DNA of 64,000 nt, taken from contig CM063500.1 in NCBI GenBank assembly GCA_032207245.1, positions 83,924,257-83,988,256 on the forward strand, read 5' to 3'. The notes under the pieces are model-generated. The model was not told where the DNA came from. It saw nothing but the letters and a program-made list of their open reading frames with translations, and did not search any database. How positions within the stretch are numbered: position 1 is the stretch's first letter; every line of letters begins with the position of its first letter. Made by a program: the position numbers and the translations under genes. The DNA comes from Pardosa pseudoannulata. Taxonomy: Eukaryota; Arthropoda; Arachnida; Araneae; Lycosidae. This document shows, piece after piece, positions 12,097 to 23,395 of the stretch.

Positions 12097-13117
12097 ATGG
12101 TTATTAGTTTACCAGAACGTGCCCTAATCGTGAAACTGTTTTACAAAAACCATGAAAATGCTATTGCAGCTCTTTGTCAATTTTTGATACCGAATGATGA
12201 TGCGTCGATAACCAATATCTCTTCAACATAAAAGAGATATCTTCAATGTTTCTGAAGGCAAAAACCTACCAGACAATATTCCGTTTCAGAGGTAGCAAAA
12301 AACGTTGTTTAGCGGTCACAGACGAATGAAGACGGCGTCAGTAATGCAGTATCACGCCAGTTAGATGTATTCTATAGCACACTGAAGATACTGAGAAAAT
12401 TTGTGAAAATTTTCCAGTATAAGATCAGTCATAATCAAAACTGCTAGTTATCAACACTGATCAGGTTTATTCTTTGAAACTGACATTTTTGTCCGAATGA
12501 AAAACGACTCCTGGCCATAAAACATTTTCTGAAGTGATGAGGCAAATTTTATATGAATGGAATAAAATTCAAAATTTGTTTTGACCATAGAAAAATCCAA
12601 GTGTATTTTTCAAAATTTCACCACATCTCCCAAGTTACCGTCTGGAGTAATTTAAAGGCCCAATTTATTCTTGGACTATTCCTTTTTGGAGAAGAAATGG
12701 ATACTAGCAACGTAACAGGCTTTATTACAGCTCCGAGGTATTATGATAAGCTAAAAATTACTTCATACCTCAACTTCAGCGACAATTCCTTGTGTCAACC
12801 ACTTTCATGCAGGATGGTGCATCACCAATTACGGAACTCCGTGTACCGAGGTTTTGAAACAGCATTTTACGGATCACAGTGGTATAAACCAATATTTTCT
12901 CACTCCTTGGCCAGTGCATTCTTCCAATCTCACTCCTTATAGTTTTTAGATACGGGAACATTTAAAGAACATGGTTTATCAGAGGAACGTTGCAACTTTG
13001 GCTGACCCGAAGGACTGTATAACTTTGTATGTGCCACAAATCACTGAACCTCATATGAGATCAGCTACTGAACGCACTGTCCTTCGTCTGCCGATTTACC
13101 TTAAGAACCTACATTAA
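12097..13117 (+). pseudogene. Degenerate Tc1/mariner-superfamily (DDE_3-type) transposase
   Basis: This is a dead copy of a DNA-transposon transposase, the nuclear enzyme that cuts and joins the element ends. The start at 12097 opens with MVISLPERALIVKLFYKN, which resembles the N-terminal helix-turn-helix part of this family, and runs to a stop near 12231. After a poorly preserved stretch comes FSDEANF near 12535, fitting the first catalytic Asp. VTVWSNLKAQFILG near 12625 matches the family's VTVW motif. TFMQDGASP near 12805 fits the second catalytic Asp, PWPVHSSNLTPYSF near 12900 the usual PWPxxSPDLxPxDF motif, and a TLADPKDCIT tail near 12990 follows. These pieces lie in different frames with stops between them, so at least three disruptions exist. 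The order and the length of about 340 codons match an intact transposase. Terminal inverted repeats were not found. No introns or neighbours suggest domestication. Confidence 0.85.
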
Positions 13118-14640
13118 ACATTATGATTTATATCGCTAAACAGCCTATAAGAAATAAACAATGTCTGTGACAGATTGTGTATTTTATTTATAAATTGATT
13201 TGATATAATTCGCAGACTAACGTTTTTTTTTCTTCAGAATAGCCATGGTAACTGAATACTACTCACTCGATCACCTGCTTTGTACCCAGAACTCATATTT
13301 ATTCAATTTATTTAGGAAAATCAAATTGTTTTCTTTGCCTTTTTTGCTGTTCCCAGTTATTTATTTCATGTGTTTTCAAGCAACTTGGCTGTAAAGCGCT
13401 ACGCAGTGAAATATTTTTCACCTTTTCTTTTAGAAATCTCTAAACGCATCTTTTGAAGCAATCTACAAACTTTTGACTCAATCCACACATTAGTTACAGT
13501 GCTTTGAATATGGCAAGTTAAATTACGTTAACTTAGTATTTCCAGAAAAAGTGACAGATTTTAACTAGACAAATGTGTCTTTATCTATAAATTGCCGAAA
13601 TAAAACATTGCCTAAATATTAACTGAATATTTTTATATGAAAAATGTATGTTTTTACATCTATTAATAGGAAAAGTGTGGGAACTCTGAGATGAAATTTC
13701 ACTTTATCATTAAGTTGTAGGATTGTACATTTATGCGTCTGAGATTCAGTAACAAAATTTGAATTTTGTATTATTCTATCCACATTATTTGATCTGACAC
13801 TCATTAAAAAGTTCATACCAGTGTATGTCATACATGATACATCTATTGCGTTTTACTACGTCACAATGATGGATTCATTAGATATCTCATAAAACACCCG
13901 AATGACTCTAGGTAATAAATATATCATTTGTGGTACACAATGAATAACACTATACCAATAAGTACCTGGTTTATATTAGAAATGATACAACTGTTGCTTT
14001 AGTTATATTTATATTGAAGAAAGCACTGGCTTTCATACAATTTCAAGTGACTCTAGTTGTTAACGTACGATACATAACTTATGATACATAATAAATCTGT
14101 ACCAATAAGAATCTAGAAGTGTATATCATAAATGATAATACTGTAATGTTATTTACATACTTATTAATGGATGCAATGCATGCCATATTCACATAAGATA
14201 TCAAAAGAGTTCAAGTTCATTTTTTGATATTCAAGCACAAAGTGTATTCTAAGAAGTATCTAGTAGTGTATATCTTAACATCTATTACATCTTGTTACAT
14301 GCACACAAAACTCAAATCCAACCAAATAACCAAATGCGTTCTCAAAAACTATAATAAGAGGTATTCAGCTGGATACATTATAAAAGACATATCTATTGCA
14401 TCTGGTTACATACGTGTGTATGCAATCAGATGCAACGGCTTTATAATTTTCTCTACAGAATTGTATTTCAATTATTCAACCGTCAGTGTGTTTTCCTTTA
14501 AAAAATTCTTCTAGTGTACTTCAATGTAGATACAAGTCTACTGTTGCAAATGCGAATAGCTAGTTCTCTTACTAAAAGAAATGAGAATAAAAGTATTATA
14601 AAAAAGATGCATTCCTGAAAATTGAAAACAAGGAATTCTC
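13118..14640. other. AT-rich spacer with low-grade internal repetition
   Basis: Phrases such as GTGTATATCATAAATGAT and ACCAATAAGTACCT/ACCAATAAGAATCT recur at irregular spacing between about 13815 and 14300, suggesting a very old tandem array. The 96-codon open frame at 14224-14514 lies in it and matches nothing known to me. Confidence 0.4.
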
Positions 14641-15330
14641 CCTATCTATTTATTTGATCTGTCTAAAACTAAATGAAGGCAAACAAAAAAAGGAAAAAAA
14701 AATCTGCCAAACATTCGTACACAAATTCCGCACAAAGGCAAACTCCAGAAACAAAAACAAAAACTTTTTTCTTTCTCGCAACACGTTAATTATTTCTTTG
14801 AAAAAATTTTCTAAAAGTATACAATGCTGCCGTGAGAAGAAGAAAAAAAGTTGAACATAGAAAGCGGTTTCTTTTTCTTTCGCATTCCTAAGGGGCTCTC
14901 GAAAGAAATACATTCAAATTCGGGACTGAAAAAAAATGAAAAAAAAAGAAAAGGGGGAAAAGATACCGAGAGAAATGTAAAAAGAGAGAAAGGGTGCAAA
15001 AAAATAAAAGCTCAGACTATAACTGAGTAAATAACATGCGAAAACACCTGAACGGGTATAGATAATAATAAAAAGAAAAAAAAGAAGAATTTTTAAAACA
15101 AAAATAATAGAAAGAATGGCTACCTTTCCTTCGGAATGAACAGTGTAAGTGTCTTTTTACATCGGGAGATGGTTCTAAGGGGGTAAGGGGATAGGGGAAA
15201 GAAGGGGAAAGAGGCAGGTCACTATCGCATTGACTGCGGGGGAGGAGATGTATAATTGAAGTCGAGAAAATCGTGGATACTAAATCCAATTAAACAGCGA
15301 AGGAGCAGAATGTTTATGCTCTGCCTCACA
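14641..15330. repeat. Purine-rich (A/G) low-complexity tract
   Basis: The plus strand is strongly A-rich with G (AAAAAGAAAAGGGG-like) from about 14680 to 15260. The overlapping frames on both strands are K-rich on one strand and F/L/S-rich on the other, as expected from purine-pyrimidine asymmetry rather than coding. Confidence 0.7.
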
Positions 15331-15775
15331 CAGCATATTGCCCCGGGGCGCGTGCGTGCTTACGCGTGAGCTGGCACCTCCCCGCACTCCCTTTCTCCAC
15401 CCCCTCCCTTATCTTCGACAATTCATGTCCCCCCTCCTTTCCCCCCTGCTAATGGTGGTTCGCTTCCACAGTAGCACCACGTTTACGAAAAATAATACTT
15501 TTGTCTTAATGGCGGGTCGAAAATCGCGTTACTCACGGTCGCCGGCGCCCATGCACAATGGACGCCCTTTGTCGCCGGCTCGTTATCTCGGCGCGGCAGG
15601 GGCCCCGGCATTCGGTGCGGGGCGCCAGGTCGCTTACTTTCCCTCCCTTTTCCCCCTTCCCTCCTTTTCCTTGTTAAAATTTCGGGAGGACGTAGTTTTA
15701 TCTGCATGCGTTACAGTGTGCAAGGCTCTGCTGAAACACCAGCACAGGTATTAGTAGCTCTTCTCTTCCCTTCCA
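15331..15775. other. GC-rich, CpG-bearing island
   Basis: This is among the most GC-rich stretches of the window. The section around 15530-15635 has many CpG dinucleotides and a GTCGCCGGCTCG segment, plus SOX-type cores CACAATGG (about 15554) and CCTTTGT (about 15565). A 138-codon frame opens at 15338, and an overlapping frame of 74 codons lies antisense. The product (for example AGRKSRYSRSPAPMHNG) matches no family I know, and frames are expected by chance in GC-rich DNA. A CpG-island promoter, an exon or a conserved enhancer are all possible. Confidence 0.4.
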
Positions 15776-15995
15776 CCCCCCTCCTTCCAATTCACGTTCG
15801 TTACTCGATGTTTTTTTCTGGACTCCCTTCTTCAGTGGGGCGCAGATATATGAATGGGGCTCTGAAAACGATGTGATTAAGTGGAGGGTAACAGAGGGAA
15901 AAAATATGTGCTCCCGAGAACAGGTTGATAGCGTACCATTTCAATGTCACCTGAGGGTATTGTTTTAAGTTGCAGCGTATTTCGGAACAAACAGA
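15776..15995. repeat. Local duplication, copy 1 of 3
   Basis: This is the best preserved of three related segments; the others are at 19735-19945 and 20190-20370. Shared landmarks are CCAATTCACGTTCGTTACTC, a GACTCCCTTCTTCAGT-like segment, ATGAATGGGGCTCTGAAAA and CATTTCAATGT. It is GC-richer than the other copies, which have lost CpGs. Confidence 0.75.
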
Positions 15996-16004
15996 GAAAG
16001 CAGA

Positions 16005-17275
16005 AATATTTACTCCGTGGAGAAATCAGTAACAGTTTAAAGTAACCGGGGTTTTAAACACCCATCATTCTCCTTCATTCAAATCTCTACATTTTTCCAT
16101 TTGTTGATCTTGAATCTTTTCAGGAATCGGTCTAAGATTTGATCCGAGACTAGCGTATTCAGATTGTTCTCATTTAAATACGCTAGTTTAGTTTGATATG
16201 TCAAGGATTCAAATTTTCATTCAACTGATTCCTCAGAAGGTTTCAGAAATCCTCAAACGGAAATATTTAGTAGATTATCCCTTTTATAAACCTTTACCTC
16301 ACACAGATTTCCTTTTAACGCATTGCATGCGGGTCTATTTCGTAGCGAACTTACGCATGCAGATGGTGTTTCACAATTTCTCATTATATCAAGATTGTAA
16401 TCAAAAACAATTATAAGAAGAAGGAGAAATATTTACTCTGTGGAGAAATCAGTAACAGTTTAAAGTAACCCGGGTTCTAAGCACCCATCATTCTCCTTCA
16501 TTCAAGTCTCTATATTTTTCAATTTGTTAATATCTTGAATCTTTTGAGGAATCGGTCTAAGATTTGATCCGAGACTAGCGTATTCAGATTGTTCTCATTT
16601 AAATACGCTAGTTTAGTTTGATATGTCAAGGATTCAAATTTTCACTCAACTGATTCCTCAGAAGGTTTCAGAAATCCTCAAACGGAAATATTTAGTAGAT
16701 TATCCCTTTTATAAACCTTTACCTCACATAGGTTTCCTTTTAACGCATTGCATGCGGGTCTATTTCGTAGCGTACTTACGCATGCAGATGGTTTTTTACA
16801 ATTTCTCATTATATCAAGATTGTAATCAAAAACAATTATAAGAAGAAGGAAAAACATTTACTCTGTGGAGAAATCAGTAACAGTTTAAAGTAACCCGGGT
16901 TCTAAACACACATCATTCTCCTTCATTCAAGTCTCTATATTTTTCAATTTGTTGATATCTTGAATCTTTTGAGGAATCAGTCTAAGATTTGATTCGAGAC
17001 TAGTGTGTTTGGATTGTTCTCAATAAAATACGCTAGTTTAGACTGATATGCCAAGGATTCAAATTTTCATTCAACTGATTCCTCAGATGGTTTCAGAAAT
17101 CCTTAAATGGAAATATTTAGTATATTATCACTTTTATAAACCTTTACCTCACAGGTTTCCTTTTAACGCATTGCATTCGAGTCTATTTCGTCGCGGACTT
17201 ACATATGCAAATGGTGCTACACAAGGACTTATTATATCAAGATTGTAATCAATAATAATTATAAGGAGAAGAAAC
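16005..17275. repeat. Tandem array, 3 x 425 bp, each carrying the same short open frame
   Basis: Landmarks repeat at exactly 425 bp: the ATG-initial segment lies at 16198, 16623 and 17048, and the TTTACTCYGTGGAGAAATCAG segment near 16010, 16430 and 16855. The first two units hold a 72-codon frame beginning MSRIQIF; the third has diverged and is truncated. Comparing units 1 and 2 by eye, most differences in the frame change the amino acid and only about one is silent, so there is no sign of protein-level constraint. A decayed palindrome-like AATACGCTAGTTTAG lies upstream of each ATG. Confidence 0.93.
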
Positions 17276-17487
17276 TTCAAATTTACAAAACAAGATTCGT
17301 ACGTTCTGAGGCTTGTAACTAAACAGAAGACAGAGTAACTTTACAAACTAAATCTCTGGAAAGAAACAATGCAAATCCTTGCCTATCAAACAAATATCAT
17401 ACAATCGTACAACGTATTTATACGTTACCGCTCTTTAGCAAATATCAATGACATTCTTAGGTTTAAATTGATGCGCTACGGTCTACT
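17276..17487. other. Short spacer
   Basis: Single-copy AT-rich DNA between the 425-bp array and a SINE fragment. No feature seen. Confidence 0.5.
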
Positions 17488-17615
17488 ATTTGTACACGAG
17501 GGCTAATGAGACCGGAACCTACTGCTTAAAGCCGATTTCGAACGGCTATCGAACATAGTGTTTTCGAAACATGTACTGATTAGCTCCCTAACCAATGAGC
17601 TTTCGTCTCACACTA
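17488..17615 (-). mobile_element. SINE family B, diverged copy
   Basis: On the minus strand it reads GGTTAGGGAGCTAATCAG (head), a decayed B box, ATAGCCGTTCGAAATCGGC, then TAGGTTCCGGTCTCATTAGC. This is the same order as the SINE at 2130-2307 (TAGCCATTCGTAATCGG and TAGGTCTCGGTCTGATTAGC). The B box is lost, so this copy is inactive. Confidence 0.75.
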
Positions 17616-17635
17616 TGACAGTATATGAAAAACGT

Positions 17636-17666
17636 AAAAGTACGTTTCCCGCATGCAGTGTGTTAA
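17636..17666 (+). mobile_element. Isolated right end of TTAA element family A
   Basis: The sequence ends CCCGCATGCAGTGTGTTAA at 17666, matching the right terminus of the full elements at 30774-31303 and 61974-62532. The AAAGTACGT just before it matches their subterminal repeat. No left end is seen nearby, so this is a truncated relic. Confidence 0.65.
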
Positions 17667-18064
17667 AATCGTATTGCTTTTCAAGGAACACTTAAGACCT
17701 ATTTGTTTAGGGAAATACCAAACCTCAAAATAATATCATAGATTACATTGAAAGAGCCCATGTCAATCCTTTCTCTGCCTTTCCTTCCGAACCCACTACC
17801 ACTTAATCACACGTTTTCAGTGTCCCCTTTTATGTGTTTCTTCCTGACTGAAAAAGGAGTCCCACTGAGTAATGAACATAAAGTGAAGAATGAGAGACAA
17901 TTCGAAAAAATACGAACATTCTTATCAGAGTCAATTTAGAACCACTATTTCTGGTACTGAAATTCAGATTGTACTTGTTTCGAAATCGCTCAGAAAAACA
18001 TTATATGTAAACAAATGTGGTGCATATATGTTCTTATATGTAAAATATTTCTGTCAGTGTGTTT
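17667..18064. other. Spacer, no gene recognised
   Basis: Single-copy DNA. Open frames at 17748-17939 and 17890-18096 overlap each other and match no family I know. Confidence 0.45.
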
Positions 18065-18483
18065 GTAATAGAACTCTTCCTAAACGGCTGGACTGATTTT
18101 AATTAAATTTTGTGTATGTAATTAAGTCGATTCGAGAATGGTTTAGATTCACAATTGGATCCGACAGAAAATGTTTTTTAAATTAAAAATCCAAATTGCG
18201 CGGTTGAGATTACTATAATACCGTTTAAACTTCGTTACCAAGTATCTGTGTCGCACTGGTCAGCGCACGATTCTAATCGGAAATCCCAGGATCGAAACCC
18301 CGACATTGGTGTGGAATTTTAATTAATCTAATTACGTTTGTGATGACTGTACGCCTGATGGCGTCAAGTGTTTTTAAAATATTTATTCCTTACTTTTCCA
18401 TCAAAACAATTTATAATTTATTTAAAAATATTTTACAATTTTTGAATTTACAGCTTAAAACAGGACACCGTCTGTCGGGTCTC

Positions 18484-18485
<2 letters not shown>
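18065..18485 (+). mobile_element. Dispersed repeat C with embedded tRNA-like segment, copy 1
   Basis: This matches, in the opposite orientation, the copy at 55370-55830 along nearly its whole length. Order on this strand: GGCTGGACTGATTTTAAT; a GATTCGAGAATGGTTTAGATT segment; a tRNA-like part at about 18245-18320 with GGTCAGCGCACG and GGATCGAAACCCCG (B-box-like); GGAATTTTAATTAATCTAAT; and an end near AAAACAGGACACCGTC before a (TA)n tract. The tRNA-like part is in the middle, unlike a simple SINE, so a larger element with an embedded tRNA-like region is more likely. The class was not determined. Confidence 0.75.
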
Positions 18486-18580
<95 letters not shown>

Positions 18581-18794
18581 TATATATATAATATGTATGT
18601 ATATATAAATATGTTATATGTATGTATATATATGTATATATATATTATATATATTATATATGTATAATGTATATATATATGTATATATATATATATATGT
18701 ATATGATGTATATAAATGTATATGTAATATATATATGTATAATATTATGTATAAATATATATATATATGTAAAATATGTATATATATATGCATG

Positions 18795-18888
<94 letters not shown>

Positions 18889-18900
18889 ATAGTATATAAA
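18486..18900. repeat. (TA)n microsatellite, about 415 bp
   Basis: Almost pure TA with scattered G (TATG). It abuts the end of the dispersed repeat at 18485; the second copy of that repeat also ends at a short TA run (about 55364-55372). I/Y-rich translated frames are artefacts. Confidence 0.97.
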
Positions 18901-19734
18901 CAATTCTACATTTAAAATTATAGTATACTTTTACTTGCCCGCACTGACAAGGAGAAGTCAGCAACTAGATTATTTAATGAATTGCAGTCGAGCCATTTGT
19001 AAAAAGAAACAGGACACTTCGTAGCGAAGATTAAACTTTATTCATTACCTGGTAAAAATGAGATCTTTACAAATAAAAACCGACAAGAAAAAGACACGAA
19101 AAAACTTCGAACAAAGGTGTAACGGGCGAAACAGATAGAATTTCCGAAAGGGACATGAAATTTAGTAGCGAATTTATATTATATAAAAATAAGAAGCTTA
19201 CATTGCCAGCGACAGCTGGAAAACGTGTTAATAACAGAAAATTCACATCTATTGGACCGAAAGCTTTAAATGTATTGGAAGAATTTAAGTCGAAAACATT
19301 CTTTTTAAGACATTTCGATAAATAGATATTAAGGAATTAGAATAAAGAGGTTATTTAAGAAAATATTAAAGTGAAATAATTTTGATATATACATATATTG
19401 TATGTACGAGCTATTGTAAAACATTTTAGGTCCAGTTTTATCTTTACTTACATGTCTAAACAACGTGAAAGGTTCTAGTACAGTTATTAATCCTCTGACT
19501 CGAGATAAGAGAAAACGTGCATAACATTTATTAATCTCACAAAACATTTAAATTGTATCCTTAAAAAGTATAAAAAGCACTTTATAAAATCCAGTTATAA
19601 AGGAAAAAACTAAAGTGGAATTCAGAATTTTAATTTACAAAATTAACACTTATATTTTTATCCACAATCGTGACAATGAGTGAATCTGTACATATACGGG
19701 TTCAACAGTCAGAGAATAATTCCTCGGCCCTTTC
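18901..19734. other. Spacer, no gene seen
   Basis: Single-copy AT-rich DNA. A minus-strand frame at 19329-19547 has no recognisable motif. Confidence 0.5.
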
Positions 19735-19945
19735 CATGATCTCCCAATTCACGCTCGTTACTCAATGTTTATCTGGACTCTTCAGTCGGGCAAAGATATG
19801 AATAGGGCTCTAAAAAGGATCTGATTAAGTACGGTGGAGTGTAAAAGAGGAACAAATATTCTCCATAACAGGTTGATAGATTCTGTTTCAATGTAATTTT
19901 AGGGTATTATTTTGAGTTTCAGAGTATTCCAAAATTAACTGGCTC
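19735..19945. repeat. Local duplication, copy 2 of 3
   Basis: Shares with 15776-15995 the segments CCAATTCACGCTCGTTACTC, ATGAATAGGGCTCTAAAAA, ACAGGTTGATAG and TTTCAATGTA, in the same order and spacing. Several CpG positions of copy 1 are changed here. Confidence 0.75.
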
Positions 19946-20189
19946 CCTGAGAAATGCAGTAGAAGTTTTACAGTGCAAGTGTCTGAGGTAAAAACTCTTG
20001 AAAGCCATGATATCCTACATCCTTTTGTTTGATTATTTTTTTAGTCATTTGGTTAATGAGTTAGATTAGCTTTTTCAATATATAACTAATGATTGAGCAA
20101 TTCGAATAAGTAGATTGATTTTTTTCTCAGAGCAATTTGGTAAGAATGAAAGTATCCGAGAATTGTCTTTCTTCTTTCCAATTCCCGTT

Positions 20190-20370
20190 AGCTACTCAAT
20201 GATCCTTTTATCTGAATTTCTTCTCAGGTGGAGTTATATGAATAGAGCTCTAAAAAGTGATTAAATGGTAAAAAAAAAATAAATGTGTACTCTAAATATA
20301 GCTTAATAACATTCCATTTCAATGTATTGGAGATTCTTTTGAATTCAAAAATTTCGAATCCAGCAATTGA
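20190..20370. repeat. Local duplication, copy 3 of 3
   Basis: Shares CCAATTCCCGTTAGCTACTC, ATGAATAGAGCTCTAAAAA and CATTTCAATGTA with the two upstream copies. It is the most diverged and most AT-rich of the three. Confidence 0.65.
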
Positions 20371-21695
20371 CTTAAGTTTCTTCTAAAAAAATATGTAGCA
20401 GTTTTTGGTAATCATTATCAAAAGTTTTTAAAATCATAATATCCTTCATGCTTGTATTTGTTATATAATTAAAATATATAATTTTATATACTATAATATA
20501 AAATTTTATTAAAATTGATCGAAAATCATCCTAGACTAGCTTATATAAGAAACGGTATAATGTTTAATAATATTTAGCGATGTCAAAGAAACATAAAATT
20601 ATTATAGGTACCTCAATAAATTATTCAAATATCAACACTAATATGAATTTTAAATAGTTTGAATATCGTTATTAAGTTTTGTTTTATGTCTAATTTTTCT
20701 CATTTTAAAAAGGTATACTCGCAAAGCTAATCGAAACCATTTGGACATTCTTGCAGTAAGATGTTCTACTTTTAGCATAAAAAAATAAAAGTAGCACATT
20801 AAAAATAAACAAAACAAAATTATATGTTTAATAAATTTAAGCATAAGTCTAGTTTGTTTTAGTTCAATAAAAATAGTTAGTTTTAAATACAAAAACTATC
20901 CTAAATTAAACACCAAATTCGAGTCAGAATATTGTTCTCAGGCATTCAATAGCATTAAACAATGTACCAACTTTTTTTTACTGAAATACAAAAATATATG
21001 AAATTTTTACAGCACACCAAAAGAAAAAACTTTAAAAAAACTAAAGGAAAAAATTTGGAATGATATTTTAAGAAACTGTTGATGTAATTATAAATATAAC
21101 TTTCAAAGTATCAAAAATATATGTAATGCATTTTTTCTGTGATAAAATATGTAAAATAGGCCATTGTTTTAGCAACAAATTATAAAAATTGAGAGTTGTT
21201 TAAGTAACCTCTCACAGCGCACTAGTTTACTGACTCACACTGGTTAAGAATTACTGTGGACACAATTTAAGTTATGTTCTGCATATTTGAAGCAAATAAA
21301 ACTATCAAAATTTGTTACATTCATCGGTGATTATCGAGAAAAATACCTTTTGCAACTTCATCTAAAATTTACAAAGGTAATTTAAAACAAAAATTAGATT
21401 ACATTTTATTGGATTAAAAGTTCACATGCTTCAAAATGTAAATCCAACACTAAAGCAGAAAATGTTTCAGTTACGGTCTAGCACTTTTTCGAAGCATTAA
21501 TTATGTGTACTTCCAAAAACTTTTATGTACAGAAATAAACAAACTTGATATAAAATACCGATAACGGTATCTGCGAAATTAATGCAAACTTGAAACAACC
21601 TGTGACTATAAAAAAATTCGATATTTAAAAGAACATTTTTGAAGAAGAGAAGAATTTTAAACGCGAGGAAGAATGACAAGTCCAGATTCATTTAA
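20371..21695. other. AT-rich spacer, no gene seen
   Basis: About 1.3 kb of AT-rich sequence. Minus-strand frames at 20650-20892 and 21497-21691 give hydrophobic peptides of the kind expected from AT-rich DNA, with no motif. Confidence 0.5.
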
Positions 21696-21699
21696 AAGT

Positions 21700-21960
21700 T
21701 CCTGTGCCACTGTTAAACGAACCGGCAACTGAGAAGGTCTATTGACTTTTAAGCAGCGTTCAATATTGTCTTAAATGTTTGAAACGTAGCGTAAAGGGAA
21801 CTGTTTTCTTAAGAACATGCTCAGTGTTTCAAACCGGCTGCTTTGTGGAAATCGAAGAAAATTCTTCCATTTTTTTTTTAAAGAACTGAAAGAGTTTCTT
21901 TTTATGCAAACAGTTGGAAGTTTAATGAAGCATATTGTTTTTTATGAACCTTGTTACTGG
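21700..21960. repeat. Diverged paralogue of the segment at 27500-27790
   Basis: Shares GGTCTATTGACTTTTAA, GTTCAATATT, CTGTTTTCTTA / TTTGTTTTCTTA and AGTTTAATGAA in the same order with the 27.5-kb segment. This suggests an old local duplication whose other copy was later caught up in the 23.9-27.6 kb tandem array. Confidence 0.55.
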
Positions 21961-22480
21961 GTTTGTTGATAAGATATGAGTTTTCGGTCCTGTAATATGT
22001 AATGAGCAAGTACCATTTAAACTGACAAACCTATTGTGGAGAAATAAAAACTTTCAGTGTAAAGAGTTGAATGTCGTTTGAGTATTTTTTAAGGGTTAAA
22101 AGAAAACTGCGAATAAAGATGACAAGGATGATAGTGAAAGAAAGAGTTAAAATTATATTTATACAAAATCTAATAAATGGTTATTTATCCATAAATGGAT
22201 TTAGATAAGATATGATTTTTCGAGTAGTTTGTTGATAAGATATGAGTTTTCAGTCCTGTAATATGTAATGAGCAAGTACCATTTAAACTGACAAACCTAT
22301 TGTGGAGAAATAAAAACTTTCAGCGTAAAGAGTTGAATGTCATTTGCGTATTTTTTAAGGGTTAAAAAAACTGAGAATAAAGATGACAAGGATGATAGTG
22401 AAAGAAAGTGTTAAAATTATATTTAAACAAAATCTAATAAATTGTTATTTATCCATAATTGGATTTAGATAAATGTAGAA
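21961..22480. repeat. Direct tandem duplication, 2 x 266 bp
   Basis: GTTTGTTGATAAGATATGAG occurs at 21961 and 22227. The two units are nearly identical through CAAGTACCATTTAAACTGAC and GATGACAAGGATGATAGTG. A recent duplication without coding content. Confidence 0.93.
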
Positions 22481-23064
22481 ATATTTTTGACGTATAGTCC
22501 TTAAATATATGCAATTCTTATTGATTATTTTTTGGTAATATCGCAGTTTTATAGCTTAGCACTGTTTGTCTATATTTTTTATAAGTCTCTTCTAGAACAG
22601 TTCAAATTATTTGTTGTACTAGATTTCATTTTTCTTTTCTTAAAATATAATATAATAATCAAATATATAAACATATATGTAATAATATATATTATATTGT
22701 ATATATTACAATATTATATTATTACATTTTATAATAACAAATTAACTCAATTACATTTATTGAATGAAGATATTGTTGAAATTATATTTATATTTATTTT
22801 ATTTTATTTTTTTTTTGCTATATATGTATTAAAAGATCATTATATAAAGTATTTTTCAGTAATATCAAAATTTTATAGCTGTCTTTTATATATTACTGTC
22901 TTTATCCACATCTGTTCTAGGGCAAAATGAATTCTTCATTGCACCAGATTTTCTTAGTCTCCATATTATTTTTGTTCATTCAATTCATAAATCGTCAAAA
23001 TATTTTTTCAATTCCATTGATAATAAATCATTTAATCCGGATGGATACGCGGGGCCTATGAGGC
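22481..23064. other. AT-rich spacer, no gene seen
   Basis: Contains the longest simple open frame of this area (22532-22930, 132 codons). Its product is an I/Y/F-rich string from AT-rich DNA with no domain that I recognise. I do not call it a gene. Confidence 0.45.
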
Positions 23065-23395
23065 TCGAGAATTATAAAAACATTCCACACAAAATCATTT
23101 AATAGAAATAAATTTCCCAAATTTTCAGTAGCTGTCTTATAAGTCTTCTAGACCCTAATAACATGCATTTCAACAATTTTCTATGAATAATTTTCTCAGA
23201 AAGAGATACTTTTAATTTTTTCGAGATCCAGAGACCGAGTGTATGCCCATGCAATTTTGCATTTCTATTTAGTACTTGTGAACGGAGGAGAGATGCCGTC
23301 AAAAATACATCGTTATATTGTTAAAAAGATGAAATATAAAGATGTAATTTAATTTTTCAACTTGTGTGTGTCTCATGTTTGTTCTACCTGAATGC
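23065..23395 (+). repeat. Dispersed duplicate, pair member with 57605-57952
   Basis: Matches 57605-57952 in the same orientation. Shared landmarks: GTCTTCTAGACCCYAATAAC, TTTTCTCAGAAAGAGAT, GAGAGATGCYGTCAAAAA, CATCGTTATAT and GTGTGTCTCATGTTTGT. The TTAA element at 57953 begins just past the end of the second copy. An uncharacterised repeat or an old segmental duplication. Confidence 0.8.

Noticed and set aside
15338..15754. 138-codon frame in GC-rich island
   Set aside because: Long frames are expected in GC-rich DNA, an antisense frame overlaps, and the product is proline/serine-rich low complexity at both ends.
16198..17248. Three-member tandem gene family of 72-residue proteins
   Set aside because: Differences between copies are mostly amino-acid changing and the third copy is broken; better read as a tandem repeat.
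22532..22930. 132-codon hydrophobic frame resembling a mitochondrial-type membrane protein
   Set aside because: The I/Y/F-rich string comes from AT-rich DNA; no conserved motif of a respiratory-chain protein was seen.
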